64,000 nt of DNA from Ruminococcus sp. GTDB lineage: Bacteria > Bacillota > Clostridia > Oscillospirales > Acutalibacteraceae. Below, in pieces: positions 51,655 to 61,008 of the stretch; the first letter of the stretch is position 1; each line of letters opens with the position of its first letter. Position numbers and translations under genes: made by a program. The notes under the pieces were generated by a model. The model was not told the DNA's origin and did no database searches. It worked only from the letters and a program-made list of their open reading frames with translations. The stretch lies in the NCBI GenBank assembly GCA_017395925.1, contig JAFQNJ010000003.1, positions 1 through 64,000 of the forward strand. The letters are read 5' to 3'.

Positions 51655-51800
51655 ACGAGCAAAATTCGAACTCGAGCGCCGAAAGGCGCGGGCTATAAAT
51701 GCGACCGCCGCCGGTGGCGGAAGAAGGGAGCAGTTATAGGCGCAGTGGTCATAATTTCGCGAAGCGAAAAGCGAGCAGGAAATTTTGGGAACCACAAGAG
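51655..51800. repeat. GC-rich multi-hairpin intergenic element after the tRNAs
   Basis: This stretch differs from the AT-rich sequence around it. It holds several short hairpins: GCGCC-GAAA-GGCGC (51677-51690), CCGCC-GCCGGT-GGCGG (51707-51720) and TTCGC-GAA-GCGAA (51764-51776), then AGGAAATTTTGGGAACCAC. The spacing recalls dispersed imperfect palindromic elements found near tRNAs in Clostridia. No convincing coding potential. Coordinates are approximate. Confidence 0.5.
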
Positions 51801-51861
51801 GGGAATCTCTTGATTATTATGATTTACTGTGATATTTTATTAATAGAAAGTTGGTGCTGTT

Positions 51862-52395
51862 ATGACATACGAATATGCTGAATATTTCAAACTGTTATTA
51901 ATATGCGGACATAGTGAAGAATTGTGGAATTATGTTGATAATGCACTTTCAGAACAGGAAAATATTTCCGATATCATTCTTGAATTGTCTTCTATCGGTA
52001 AGGATGATAATGAGGCTTTATCTGTCATAAATGGTTACCTGCAAAATGCTGACAGATTTGATATTAACCATGACGATATAGTGTTTAAGCTGATGGTGGC
52101 ATTTCTTAAAAGACAATATGACGGGAATTTTATGTCACTGAAGGAGCTGGCAGATTTAATATACAAAGTATCAGTCAGTACAGAAAGACAACTGGATGAT
52201 CCATGGTATCAGATGTTTATGTTCGGTAGTTTTTATGACGATGCTGAAGCAGGATATCTAAGTATGGATGACTACAAACGCGAGTTTGACTTGTTTATTA
52301 ACGGCAAGGAATCAGGTGTAGATTATCTGGATTTCCCTCCTGTCAAAAAGAAAAAAACCATTTTTCAAAAAATATCAGAAAAATTAAAGAAATAA
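51862..52395 (+). CDS. Hypothetical protein, accessory
   Basis: 177 aa, ATG 51862 with only a weak ribosome site (GTTGGTG). I do not recognise the family. It is acidic and mostly helical, starts YEYAEYFKLLLICGHSEELW and ends in a Lys-rich tail (KKKKTIFQKISEKLKK). No signal peptide or membrane helix. Its DNA is AT-rich compared with its neighbours, and it lies between two near-copies of the same terminator next to tRNA genes, which suggests it was acquired. It might be an orphan immunity or regulatory protein, but nothing in the sequence proves this. Confidence 0.65.
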   Translation: MTYEYAEYFKLLLICGHSEELWNYVDNALSEQENISDIILELSSIGKDDNEALSVINGYLQNADRFDINHDDIVFKLMVAFLKRQYDGNFMSLKELADLIYKVSVSTERQLDDPWYQMFMFGSFYDDAEAGYLSMDDYKREFDLFINGKESGVDYLDFPPVKKKKTIFQKISEKLKK

Positions 52396-52397
52396 AA

Positions 52398-52425
52398 AAG
52401 ACACCCGGTCGGGTGTCTTTTTGTT
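52398..52425. terminator. Bidirectional terminator
   Basis: AAAAAGACACCCG pairs with CGGGTGTCTTTTT (perfect stem with a GT turn). T-tracts on both strands serve the hypothetical gene and the convergent transglutaminase gene. It is nearly identical to the tRNA terminator at 51621. Confidence 0.88.
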
Positions 52426-52472
52426 TATTTAAACCGATAGCTTTATGAAACGTTTTGTGCTGTGGCAGAAGG

Positions 52473-53771
52473 TTAAGTGTTGTATGACGTATTATTTTCC
52501 CAAAGGGATGCTTTTGAAAACATCAGGGCAAAGCTTCCTTCTATTGCCCGAAGTTTTCCTGCTGTAACTGAGGTGTACAGTCGATTTGCCGTTTTTTGAA
52601 GAACTCTGCTTGTTATATTCTCATCATATATATCCACGACTACAAGAGCCCACTCATCGTTATGGTTCTCAAAACCTTTCCTGATTGCCTCATCTAAATC
52701 TTCCTCGGAGTAATCCTTGAGTATGGCATCGGGATTCATATATAGGGATTCTTCGCACTTCGGATATTGGTCACCGTAGGTAGGATACTGGTCCTGCAGA
52801 GTGTCGCAGAATGCAAAGTAAACTCCGCTGTGCATAGTTTTGCTTTGAGAGGGGATTGCACTGCTTGCGGTTGCATCACAGTTGTACCATTTGTCTCCGA
52901 TCTTCACACAATTGTATGTGTGACCGGGGCATTCTTTTTCTATACTCTCAAATCCTGCAAGGTTGAATAGTAGTGAGAGAGCATTTGTAAATCCGTCACA
53001 CTGGGATTTACTTTCCACAATGGCGTCATACAGAAATGACTGTCCGTCAACTATATTGTAGCCGTTCTCGTTTATGTATTTCTCATATTCTGTGTTCAGA
53101 GCTACATATCTGTAGATTTCTTCAGCGAGCTCTGCGTCGGCTTTTGCAATGTCAAAGGTTTTGATAATCTCTTTTGCTTTTTCCAGAGCTTCCATTTTTT
53201 TATTCCACAACTCTTCGGTGAAGTTATCTACACTCATCACCTTGCTGTACATAGCAACGGGGACAGTTCTTTCTTCGCTGTATTTGTAATCGTAAAAACC
53301 TACTTTTGTGTAGGTAAAGCAGTCTCGGTTCTGCTCAAAGAAAGGTGTGTCATACGAAAGATATGCGGGGATAAGGTCGAGAGTTTTCATGGACACATCA
53401 ATTCTGGTATCAACGTAGGTGCGTTTGTAGCTGTTGACCATAGCATATTCGAGTGCTTTGTAGACAAGCTTATCGTCGCCTTCAAGCTTATCTCTGAAGT
53501 AATATGTTGCATATTCTCCGTAAGGATTCTCCCAGTTCTCCAGCTCATCTTTTGTAAGGGTGAATTCTATAATATCCTCATCCATGGCGCTTGAAAAACC
53601 AAATTTTACGGTTTCTTTTGCCATTTCAATAATCTCTTCGTCAGAAAGGGGCATGATGCCGCGGCTTTTAAGTGTATCTATGAGGTTGACTTTGATGTTT
53701 TCTGCCAAAGAGCATCCGCTTGTACATAGCAGGAGAGATATTATTAAAATAATAGAAACAGTTTTTTTCAT
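52473..53771 (-). CDS. Transglutaminase-like lipoprotein
   Basis: 432 aa. The signal peptide ends in the lipobox region LLCTSGC, so it is a membrane lipoprotein. The transglutaminase-like core (residues about 230-310) has the catalytic Cys in SKSQCDGFTNALSLLF, the His in CPGHTYNCVKIGDKWY and the Asp in NCDATASS. Such bacterial domains are usually proteases or crosslinkers acting on the envelope. The N-terminal half is mixed alpha/beta with no named domain. ATG 53771 follows an AAGGGGG site. It is monocistronic. Confidence 0.88.
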   Translation of the reverse strand: MKKTVSIILIISLLLCTSGCSLAENIKVNLIDTLKSRGIMPLSDEEIIEMAKETVKFGFSSAMDEDIIEFTLTKDELENWENPYGEYATYYFRDKLEGDDKLVYKALEYAMVNSYKRTYVDTRIDVSMKTLDLIPAYLSYDTPFFEQNRDCFTYTKVGFYDYKYSEERTVPVAMYSKVMSVDNFTEELWNKKMEALEKAKEIIKTFDIAKADAELAEEIYRYVALNTEYEKYINENGYNIVDGQSFLYDAIVESKSQCDGFTNALSLLFNLAGFESIEKECPGHTYNCVKIGDKWYNCDATASSAIPSQSKTMHSGVYFAFCDTLQDQYPTYGDQYPKCEESLYMNPDAILKDYSEEDLDEAIRKGFENHNDEWALVVVDIYDENITSRVLQKTANRLYTSVTAGKLRAIEGSFALMFSKASLWENNTSYNT

Positions 53772-53855
53772 AGCAAAAACCCCCTTCTATTTCAGTATAT
53801 CAGAGGAAACCTCAATGTCAATAAATGTGTCGAATTTGTTAGAATAATTTATGGT

Positions 53856-53884
53856 TTGTCATAATGCTTTAAATATGATATAAT
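53856..53884 (+). promoter_or_regulatory. Sigma-A promoter of the YgiQ gene
   Basis: TTGTCA (53856-53861), 17 bp, TATAAT (53879-53884), 30 nt before ATG 53914. Confidence 0.75.
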
Positions 53885-53913
53885 CAATATATATCATAAA
53901 CGGGGGAGAGAAT

Positions 53914-55809
53914 ATGCCCTTTTTACCTATTACAAAAAAAGAAATGCTGGAGCGAGGCTGGGATGAGGCAGACTTTGTCCTTGTGACGGGAGATGCTTAT
54001 GTTGACCATCCCTCCTTCGGCACAGCTATAATATCCCGTGTGCTGGAGAGCAAAGGCTATCGGGTTTGCATAGTGTCACAGCCCAGAAGCGATGAGGATT
54101 ACAAAAGATTCGGCAGACCACGTCTGGGATTCCTTATCAACAGCGGCAACATTGACTCAATGGTTGCCCATTACACCGCCGCAAAGAAGCGCCGCAGTGA
54201 CGATGCCTATACTCCGGGCGGTAAGGCAGGAGCCAGACCCGACCGAGCTGTTATTGTATATTCAAAGGCTGTCAGGAGAATTTTCGGAGATGTGTTTATA
54301 GCCATCGGAGGACTTGAAGCATCCCTCAGACGATTTGCTCACTATGACTATTGGGATGATAAAGTTCGCCCTTCGGTGCTCCTTGACAGCGAAGCGGACA
54401 TTCTGATGTACGGCATGGGCGAGAAGCACGTGGTGGAGATTGCCGACAGGCTCTCGAAGGGTGAGGATAAGTCCACACTCACGGATATCCTCGGCACCTG
54501 CTACCTTGTGAATACTCACGACTACACCCCCGGTCCCGTTAAGGAGTGTCCATCCTTTGAGGCTGTATCGGAGAATTCTGAAAACGGCAAGAAGAAATAT
54601 GCCAAGAGCTGTCGTATTCAGCATCAGGAGCACGATGCCATAAGGGGCAGTCGTGTAATTCAGCGCCACGGCAGTAAGATTCTCATAGAGAACCCTCCCA
54701 CAGCACCACTTACAACAGAGGAGATGGACGAGGTTTATTCACTTCCCTTTATGAGGACATACCACCCTTCATACGAAGTTATGGGCGGTGTGCCTGGTAT
54801 TGAGGAAGTAAAGTTTTCCATTATCCACAACCGAGGCTGCTACGGTGCCTGCAATTTCTGTTCTTTGCAGTACCATCAGGGCAGACAGATAAGTGTCCGA
54901 AGCCACGAGTCGGTTTTAAGTGAGGCAAAGCTCATTACCGAAATGCCCGATTTCAAAGGTTATATTCACGATGTAGGCGGTCCCACTGCCAATTTCAGAG
55001 CTCCCTCCTGCGATGTCCAACTCAAACGAGGACTTTGTGCTGACAAAAAATGCCTTGCACCTTCAATGTGCCCTGCGGTGAATGTTGACCACAGCGACTA
55101 TCTGTCGCTTCTCAGAAAGCTGCGGGAACTTCCCAAGGTGAAGAAGGTCTTTATCCGAAGCGGCATCAGATTTGATTATCTCATTGCTGATAAGGACGAA
55201 ACCTTCTTCAAGGAACTTGTGAAGCATCACGTCAGCGGTCAGCTCAAAGTTGCCCCCGAGCATTGTTCGGACAATGTCCTGAAATATATGGGAAAGCCTC
55301 CTGTCCGAGTGTATAATCGCTTCAAAAAGCGTTTCTACGAACTCACCGAAAGTATCGGTAAAAAGCAGTACCTGGTGCCTTATCTGATGTCGTCCCATCC
55401 GGGAAGCACATTGAATGATGCTATCGAGCTGTCGCTTTTCCTCAAGAGCGAGGGGCTTCATCCCGAGCAGGTGCAGGATTTCTATCCCACCCCCGGCACA
55501 GTCTCTACCTGTATGTTCTATACCGGCATTGACCCTATGACTATGGAGAATGTATATGTCCCTAAAACGCCTGAGGAAAAGGCACAGCAGAGAGCGCTTC
55601 TGCAGTACTTCAAGCCCGAAAACAGGAAGATTGTCATAGACGCACTTCGCAGAGCGGGCAGGACAGACCTTATCGGAACAGGGAAAAACTGCCTTGTGGC
55701 ACCCCTTGCAACAGATAAGAATAAGCAGACAAAAAATAAATCCAATCATAAGCCTTTGAGCAAGAATAAATCTCACCTTCGAAACAAACGAAACGCAGGC
55801 AGAAGATAA
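53914..55809 (+). CDS. YgiQ-family radical SAM protein
   Basis: 631 aa, typical length. The N-terminal domain (PFLPITKKEMLERGWDEADF, VLVTGDAYVDHPSFG) is YgiQ-specific and cobalamin-binding-like. The radical-SAM motif is NRGCYGACNFCSLQYHQGR (Cys-x3-Cys-x2-Cys, near residue 312). Later features are IRSGIRFDYL, APEHCS, HPGSTLNDAIEL and QDFYPTPGT. The end is Lys/Arg-rich. The reaction of this family is not known. It is monocistronic. Confidence 0.95.
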   Translation: MPFLPITKKEMLERGWDEADFVLVTGDAYVDHPSFGTAIISRVLESKGYRVCIVSQPRSDEDYKRFGRPRLGFLINSGNIDSMVAHYTAAKKRRSDDAYTPGGKAGARPDRAVIVYSKAVRRIFGDVFIAIGGLEASLRRFAHYDYWDDKVRPSVLLDSEADILMYGMGEKHVVEIADRLSKGEDKSTLTDILGTCYLVNTHDYTPGPVKECPSFEAVSENSENGKKKYAKSCRIQHQEHDAIRGSRVIQRHGSKILIENPPTAPLTTEEMDEVYSLPFMRTYHPSYEVMGGVPGIEEVKFSIIHNRGCYGACNFCSLQYHQGRQISVRSHESVLSEAKLITEMPDFKGYIHDVGGPTANFRAPSCDVQLKRGLCADKKCLAPSMCPAVNVDHSDYLSLLRKLRELPKVKKVFIRSGIRFDYLIADKDETFFKELVKHHVSGQLKVAPEHCSDNVLKYMGKPPVRVYNRFKKRFYELTESIGKKQYLVPYLMSSHPGSTLNDAIELSLFLKSEGLHPEQVQDFYPTPGTVSTCMFYTGIDPMTMENVYVPKTPEEKAQQRALLQYFKPENRKIVIDALRRAGRTDLIGTGKNCLVAPLATDKNKQTKNKSNHKPLSKNKSHLRNKRNAGRR

Positions 55810-55814
55810 AAAAT

Positions 55815-55855
55815 ACCCGACAGAAACCTTTCTTGGAATCTGTCGGGTTTGTTTT
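55815..55855. terminator. Bidirectional terminator between ygiQ and the CDF gene
   Basis: ACCCGACAGA (55815-55824) pairs with TCTGTCGGGT (55839-55848), followed by TTGTTTT on the plus strand and preceded by an A-run that serves the minus strand. Confidence 0.85.
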
Positions 55856-57026
55856 ATGGTGTTGTATACGGTCTGTCGATTTTCACAACTGCAAAGCATT
55901 TCTCAAGATTCTGAGATACCAGCAGGCTGATTTTTTCCTCAAGGGATTCCTCTGAATCTTTGACTTCAAAGGGAATGACTGCATCGAAAATCAGATTGTT
56001 GTGGGTGGGTCCCGGAACCATACGGAAGTCGTGGATAGTTGCATCCTTGTGGAGTCTTCTGACAAGCTCGGAAACTTTAATTTTGTACTGGTTTACAAAC
56101 TCGTTGTCAGTTTCAATGGGGTCCATGTGGATAACCGCCTCACAACCGTATTTAGCTTTGAGCTCCTGCTCGATTATATCAATTTCGTCGTGAATAAGGA
56201 AGATATCCCCTTTGCCGTCAACCTCGGCGTGGAGAGAAATCATCTGTCTTCCGGGACCGTAGTCGTGGACTACCATATCGTGAATACCAACGACGACACT
56301 GTGCTCAAGCACAGATTTCTCGATGTTACTGACGAATTCTTCGTCGGGACTTGTGCCAAGAAGAGGCTGAAGAGTCTCAAAGGCGGACTTGATGCCTGCA
56401 AAGAGAACAAAGATTGATACAGCCGCACCGCACCATCCGTCGATGTTAAGGTCGGTGAATGTGCCTACAATAACGCTTATAAGTACAACTGTGGTGGCGG
56501 CACAGTCAGAGACACAGTCCATGGCGGTAGCCTTCATACCCGAAGAGTTGATTTTTTTGCCGATGCTGCGGTTATAGAAGAACATATATCCCTTCACAAG
56601 AATGGAAGCCACCAGTATTATTATGGATACAAGAGAGTTTCCGCTGAGGGCTTCGGGATGTAGAATTTTGTCAACTGATGATGTCAGCAGTTCAAAGCCC
56701 ACAATAACTATAATTATTGAAACAAGGAGTCCGGATATGTATTCGAATCTTCCGTGTCCGAAAGGGTGCTTTGTGTCAGGCTTCATTCCTGCAAATCTGA
56801 AGCCTATCAGAGTTATGACGGAAGAGCCTGCATCCGCAATATTGTTGAAGGCATCAGCGGTTATAGCGATGGAGCCGGAAAGAATACCTGCGGTGAGTTT
56901 GCCTGCAAACAGCAAAATGTTCAGAAAAATTCCCAGAACACTGCACAGAGTACCGTATGCGCGTCTGCCTGCATCTGTGGTGATATCCTTGCCTCTGAGA
57001 AAAATCATAGATAAAATTTTGACCAT
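55854..57026 (-). CDS. Cation diffusion facilitator (CDF) family transporter
   Basis: 390 aa from ATG 57026 (GAGGTGAT upstream). Six helices; the metal sites are in ITADAFNNIADAGSSV (Asp-x3-Asp type) and AMDCVSDCAATTVVLI, with HPFGHGRFEYISGL between. A cytoplasmic ferredoxin-like domain (about 215-290; HDMVVHDYGPGRQMISLHAE) and a further C-terminal extension of about 80 residues resembling a second such domain follow. It exports divalent metal (Zn, Mn, Fe or Co) using the proton gradient; the metal cannot be decided. Confidence 0.92.
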   Translation of the reverse strand: MVKILSMIFLRGKDITTDAGRRAYGTLCSVLGIFLNILLFAGKLTAGILSGSIAITADAFNNIADAGSSVITLIGFRFAGMKPDTKHPFGHGRFEYISGLLVSIIIVIVGFELLTSSVDKILHPEALSGNSLVSIIILVASILVKGYMFFYNRSIGKKINSSGMKATAMDCVSDCAATTVVLISVIVGTFTDLNIDGWCGAAVSIFVLFAGIKSAFETLQPLLGTSPDEEFVSNIEKSVLEHSVVVGIHDMVVHDYGPGRQMISLHAEVDGKGDIFLIHDEIDIIEQELKAKYGCEAVIHMDPIETDNEFVNQYKIKVSELVRRLHKDATIHDFRMVPGPTHNNLIFDAVIPFEVKDSEESLEEKISLLVSQNLEKCFAVVKIDRPYTTP

Positions 57027-57109
57027 AAAATCACCTCTCAAGGAGTATACCACGGAAAATCTTGTTTGAAAAGGTAATTTTTTGAAAAAATATATGTTTT
57101 AATGAATAA

Positions 57110-57136
57110 CCGCAGTACCTCTCGATGATACTGCGG
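57110..57136 (-). terminator. Hairpin after the LysM gene
   Basis: CCGCAGTA (57110-57117) pairs with TACTGCGG (57129-57136). It lies just after the LysM stop on the minus strand; the T-tract there is weak, and a better one (CTATTTTTAT) lies on the plus side. Confidence 0.6.
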
Positions 57137-57142
57137 CTATTT

Positions 57143-57451
57143 TTATCGAAGTCTTATAAGCTGTCCGGGGTAGATAAGGTTGGGGTTTGACAGATTGTTC
57201 ATATGCTGAATATCAGCAACCTCCAGTCCGTAGCGTTTGGCTATCAGATAAAGAGTGTCTTCGGGTCTCACAGCATAAAATTTCGGCGGCATGGGTTTTC
57301 CTACAGGAATTTTCAGTTGCTGACCGGGATAAATAAGCTCAGGGGTTTCAAGGTTGTTGAGCTTTGCAATCTCGTCGGTTGTAGTGCCGAAGAAATTAGC
57401 GATGCCCCAGAGGGTGTTCCCGTCAAGTACAGTATAAATTACAGTTTCCAG
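57143..57451 (-). CDS. Double LysM protein with an apparent CTG start
   Basis: 102 aa. Two LysM domains fill it: IYTVLDGNTLWGIANFFGTT to YPGQQLKIP, and YAVRPEDTLYLIAKRYGLEV to YPGQLIRLR. LysM binds GlcNAc-containing glycans such as peptidoglycan. No signal peptide is seen. A strong GAAAGGAGG site (57461-57469) is followed 8 nt on by CTG 57451, the only in-frame codon at the right place; no ATG, GTG or TTG fits. The same region is divergent from eno. Small LysM proteins of this type occur in spores (SafA-like) but the role here is unknown. Confidence 0.85.
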   Translation of the reverse strand: METVIYTVLDGNTLWGIANFFGTTTDEIAKLNNLETPELIYPGQQLKIPVGKPMPPKFYAVRPEDTLYLIAKRYGLEVADIQHMNNLSNPNLIYPGQLIRLR

Positions 57452-57551
57452 TTGAAAGACCTCCTTTCTATTATAATATATACTCAACCCATGTTTTTTG
57501 TTCGGCATAAATTTAAAGTTCCTGCGGATAATAGAGGAAAGGAGGATAACT

Positions 57552-58835
57552 ATGGAATTTACTATTGAGAATGTAACTGCACGACAAATTATTGATTCAA
57601 GAGGCGTTCCTACCATTTCCGCAGAGGTAACACTCAAAAGCGGGGTTAAAGCCGAAGCATCGGTGCCCTCGGGTGCTTCAACCGGAGAATACGAGGCGGT
57701 GGAACTCCGAGACGGCAAAAAAGATGAATTTGCAGGGAAAAGTGTGCTGAAAGCAGTAGATAATATCAACTCTATGATAGCACCTGCCGTAATAGGAAAG
57801 TCTGCTCTTCATCAGGAACTTGTGGACAAAACAATGATAAAACTTGACAGCACTTCAAATAAGAGAAAAATGGGTGCCAATGCTATTCTGGCGGTATCGC
57901 TTGCTGTTGCAAAAGCCGCCGCGGCAGGACTTAATCTGCCTTTGTACCGCTACCTTGGCACTCCTTTTTCAAACAGACTGCCTGTGCCTATGATGAATAT
58001 TTTGAACGGCGGTGCCCACGCATCAAACAATATTGATATTCAGGAGTTTATGGTTATGCCCGTGGGTGCAGAGAGTTTTTCACAGGGGCTCAGACAGTGT
58101 GTTGAAATATATTATTCGCTTAAAGAAATATTGCACGATTTGGGAAAATCAACCGCAGTAGGGGATGAGGGCGGATTTGCCCCCGACCTTGAAAGCGACG
58201 AACAGGCACTGGAAATAATTATGAAGGCTGTCAAGAAAGCAGGCTACAACGACAAAAACACAAAGCTTGCCCTTGATGCCGCCGCTTCCGAGTGGTACAA
58301 GGACGGCACCTATCGTTTGCCCAAGAGAGGAACAGATATGTCCGCCTCAGACCTTGTGAGTTATTTTGACCGACTGGCGGCACAGTATCCCATTGTTTCG
58401 CTTGAAGACCCTCTGTCCGAAAACGACTGGGAAGGTTGGGTGGATATCACAAAAAAACTGGGAGAGCGGCTTCAGCTTGTGGGTGATGACCTCTTTGTCA
58501 CCAACGAAGAGAGGCTTACAAAAGGCGTTTCTCTGAAAGCGGCAAATTCAGTGCTTGTAAAAGTTAATCAGATAGGAACCCTGACAGAAAGTTTCCGTAC
58601 CATAGAGAAAGCTCACAGAGCCGGATATACAACGGTTATTTCACATCGTTCGGGAGAAACTGAAGACACGACCATTGCGGATTTGGCGGTGGCGGTGAAC
58701 TCGGGACAGATCAAAACCGGTGCTCCTTGCCGCGGTGAGCGAACCGCAAAATATAATCGACTCTTAAAAATAGAATCGGAACTTTCCTCTGTTTCAAAAT
58801 ATTATTTTACTTCAAAAGAAGCGATTCTGAAGTAA
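57552..58835 (+). CDS. eno: Enolase
   Basis: 427 aa from ATG 57552 (AAAGGAGG upstream). Enolase motifs are [29 protein letters not shown], the metal ligands in [13 protein letters not shown] and GDDLFVTN, the catalytic Lys in [11 protein letters not shown] and [17 protein letters not shown]. It converts 2-phosphoglycerate to PEP in glycolysis. The C-terminus is intact. Confidence 0.98.
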   Translation: MEFTIENVTARQIIDSRGVPTISAEVTLKSGVKAEASVPSGASTGEYEAVELRDGKKDEFAGKSVLKAVDNINSMIAPAVIGKSALHQELVDKTMIKLDSTSNKRKMGANAILAVSLAVAKAAAAGLNLPLYRYLGTPFSNRLPVPMMNILNGGAHASNNIDIQEFMVMPVGAESFSQGLRQCVEIYYSLKEILHDLGKSTAVGDEGGFAPDLESDEQALEIIMKAVKKAGYNDKNTKLALDAAASEWYKDGTYRLPKRGTDMSASDLVSYFDRLAAQYPIVSLEDPLSENDWEGWVDITKKLGERLQLVGDDLFVTNEERLTKGVSLKAANSVLVKVNQIGTLTESFRTIEKAHRAGYTTVISHRSGETEDTTIADLAVAVNSGQIKTGAPCRGERTAKYNRLLKIESELSSVSKYYFTSKEAILK

Positions 58836-58961
58836 AGCAAATTTTGACTACAATTCCACATCAATATGTCACAAATTATCTTTATTTTTATAATTTATTC
58901 TGATATAATATTAAAAGATTAATATGTACAATTGTATAATTATGTAAAGAGGTAATTTTAA

Positions 58962-60953
58962 ATGACAGATTACAGGCGACTTCTCGGTATTTCAGGAAAA
59001 AATCTTGACCGTTTTTTCTATGAAGGAAGTTTAGGTGCAATTTATTCTCCTGAAAGAACTGAATTCAGAATTTGGTCTCCTTTGGCACTTTCCGTTAAAC
59101 TCTGCCTTTACAAGACAGGCAGTGACTCGGAAGCAGGAGCAGGTGTTATCGGCACCTATAATATGGTGAAAGACGGCGCAACAGGTGTCTGGAGCTATAC
59201 TGCAGAAGGCGATATGAACGGTGTGTATTACACCTACCGTATAAACCACGAGTGTATAGGAGAGAGGGAGACTGCTGATATCTACTGCCGTGCGGTTGGT
59301 GTCAACGGCAATCGCTCAATGGTTGTGGACCTTTCAAAAACAAATCCCGACAACTGGTATGCGGACAAGAGAGTTCTTTTTGACAGACCCACCGATGCGA
59401 TTATCTGGGAGGTTCAGGTCAGAGACTTCTCTTACTGTGTTTCTTCAGGTGTGCCCAAAGAGCATCGCGGTAAGTTTATGGCTTTTACCCACAAAGGAAC
59501 TACTCTTGACGGTGCCGACGGTGCCGCCGCAACCTGTGTGGATTATCTCAAAGAACTTGGTGTCAACTGCGTACAGATTAATCCTTTCTACGATTTCGGC
59601 TCTATAGACGAAGCATCGGATAAGGACCAGTATAACTGGGGATACGACCCCAAAAACTATAATGCACCCGAGGGTAGCTTCTCAACCGACCCCTTCAAGG
59701 GTGATGTGCGTATAAAAGAATGTAAGGCTATGATCAAAGCTCTCCACGATGCAGGCATAGCTGTGGTTATGGACGTGGTCTATAACCATACATACGTCAG
59801 CGAGAACTCATGGTTTGATATTTCCGTTCCCGGCTATTACTATCGCTACAATGGTGATGGCGGTTGGTCTTCAGGTTCAGGTTGCGGCAACGATACCGCC
59901 TCCGAGCACAGAATGTACAGGAAATTTATGGTGGATTCGGTTATGTACTGGGCAACCGAGTACCATCTGGACGGATTCCGTTTTGATTTGATGGGTCTGC
60001 ACGATACAGAGACAATGAATCAGATAAGAGCATCTCTCAACACTCTGCCCGAGGGCGAGAAGATTCTCCTCTACGGTGAGGCTTGGAATATGCCTACAGC
60101 CGCCGAGTGCGGCACCACACTGGCACATCAGTGGAATATGAAACACTGCCCCGAGAATCTGGGCGCTTTCTGTGACAATATCCGTGATGCAATCAAGGGC
60201 AGCGAATTTGATAAGAATTCCTTGGGATTCATTCAGAACGGCTCAAAGAAGTGCGAACTCTGCCGCGGTATCTGCGGTGAGGTGGGACATTGGGCAAAGG
60301 CACCTTCTCAGGCTGTTAACTATACATCCTGCCATGACGGACGCACACTTTACGATAAACTCTGCGTATCTGTTGTCGGTGACCGTGTTCCATATGAGAA
60401 ACGTCACGAAGAACTCGTTAAGATGAACAAACTTTCTGCGGCTATTATTCTCACAAGTCAGGGTGTACCTTTTATGGTGGCAGGCGAAGAGATGGCGAGA
60501 ACAAAGCTTGGTGAACACAACAGTTATATTTCTCCTTCCGAAATAAACCGTATTGACTGGACACGTATTGAAACATACAAGGACCTTGTTGATTATTACA
60601 AGGGGCTTATAAGACTCAGAAAGAGTTTCTCTGCATTCAGAGACAACACTCCCGACTCCGTCAGAACAAAGATGAAGTTCTATGATTTTTCCGATACTGC
60701 TGTAGCTTACACCATCGACAATAACACAGATGGAGAGTGGGAGAGAGCACTGGTTCTCTTCAACGGCTCCAGATGTGAGCAGTGCTTTGATACCGAGAAA
60801 TTCGGTCTTTCAGGTTGGTGGGTAGCAGTAGTGGATAGTGACAATGCAGGCGTTGAGTATCTTGGCGAATACAGCCGCTGCATTCATATCCCCGCCGCAA
60901 GCGCAATGGTGCTCATACCTAAAGAGGATTTCGACAATAAGAAAATTCAGTAA
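58962..60953 (+). CDS. Cytoplasmic type I pullulanase (GH13_14)
   Basis: 663 aa, ATG 58962 after AAAGAGG, no signal peptide, so it acts inside the cell. An N-terminal CBM48-like domain (FRIWSPLALSVKLCLYK) precedes GH13: the type I pullulanase tag YNWGYDPKNYNAPEGSF, region I VMDVVYNHTY, region II GFRFDLMGLHD (nucleophile), region III LLYGEAW (acid) and region IV SCHDGRTLYD. It splits alpha-1,6 branches of imported maltodextrins. It is the close paralogue of the secreted enzyme 55 nt downstream; long stretches of the catalytic half match. Confidence 0.95.
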   Translation: MTDYRRLLGISGKNLDRFFYEGSLGAIYSPERTEFRIWSPLALSVKLCLYKTGSDSEAGAGVIGTYNMVKDGATGVWSYTAEGDMNGVYYTYRINHECIGERETADIYCRAVGVNGNRSMVVDLSKTNPDNWYADKRVLFDRPTDAIIWEVQVRDFSYCVSSGVPKEHRGKFMAFTHKGTTLDGADGAAATCVDYLKELGVNCVQINPFYDFGSIDEASDKDQYNWGYDPKNYNAPEGSFSTDPFKGDVRIKECKAMIKALHDAGIAVVMDVVYNHTYVSENSWFDISVPGYYYRYNGDGGWSSGSGCGNDTASEHRMYRKFMVDSVMYWATEYHLDGFRFDLMGLHDTETMNQIRASLNTLPEGEKILLYGEAWNMPTAAECGTTLAHQWNMKHCPENLGAFCDNIRDAIKGSEFDKNSLGFIQNGSKKCELCRGICGEVGHWAKAPSQAVNYTSCHDGRTLYDKLCVSVVGDRVPYEKRHEELVKMNKLSAAIILTSQGVPFMVAGEEMARTKLGEHNSYISPSEINRIDWTRIETYKDLVDYYKGLIRLRKSFSAFRDNTPDSVRTKMKFYDFSDTAVAYTIDNNTDGEWERALVLFNGSRCEQCFDTEKFGLSGWWVAVVDSDNAGVEYLGEYSRCIHIPAASAMVLIPKEDFDNKKIQ

Positions 60954-61008
60954 GTTATTTTTGCTGCTCCAAAAGCAGATGAAGATAAAAAATATAAGGA
61001 GGATTTTT

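Noticed and set aside
51529..51795. 88-aa minus-strand frame covering the tRNA-Ser(GCT) gene
   Set aside because: Its end (RDSNSRAGYPTYSLSRGASS) is the reverse complement of the tRNA itself, a well-known false gene call.
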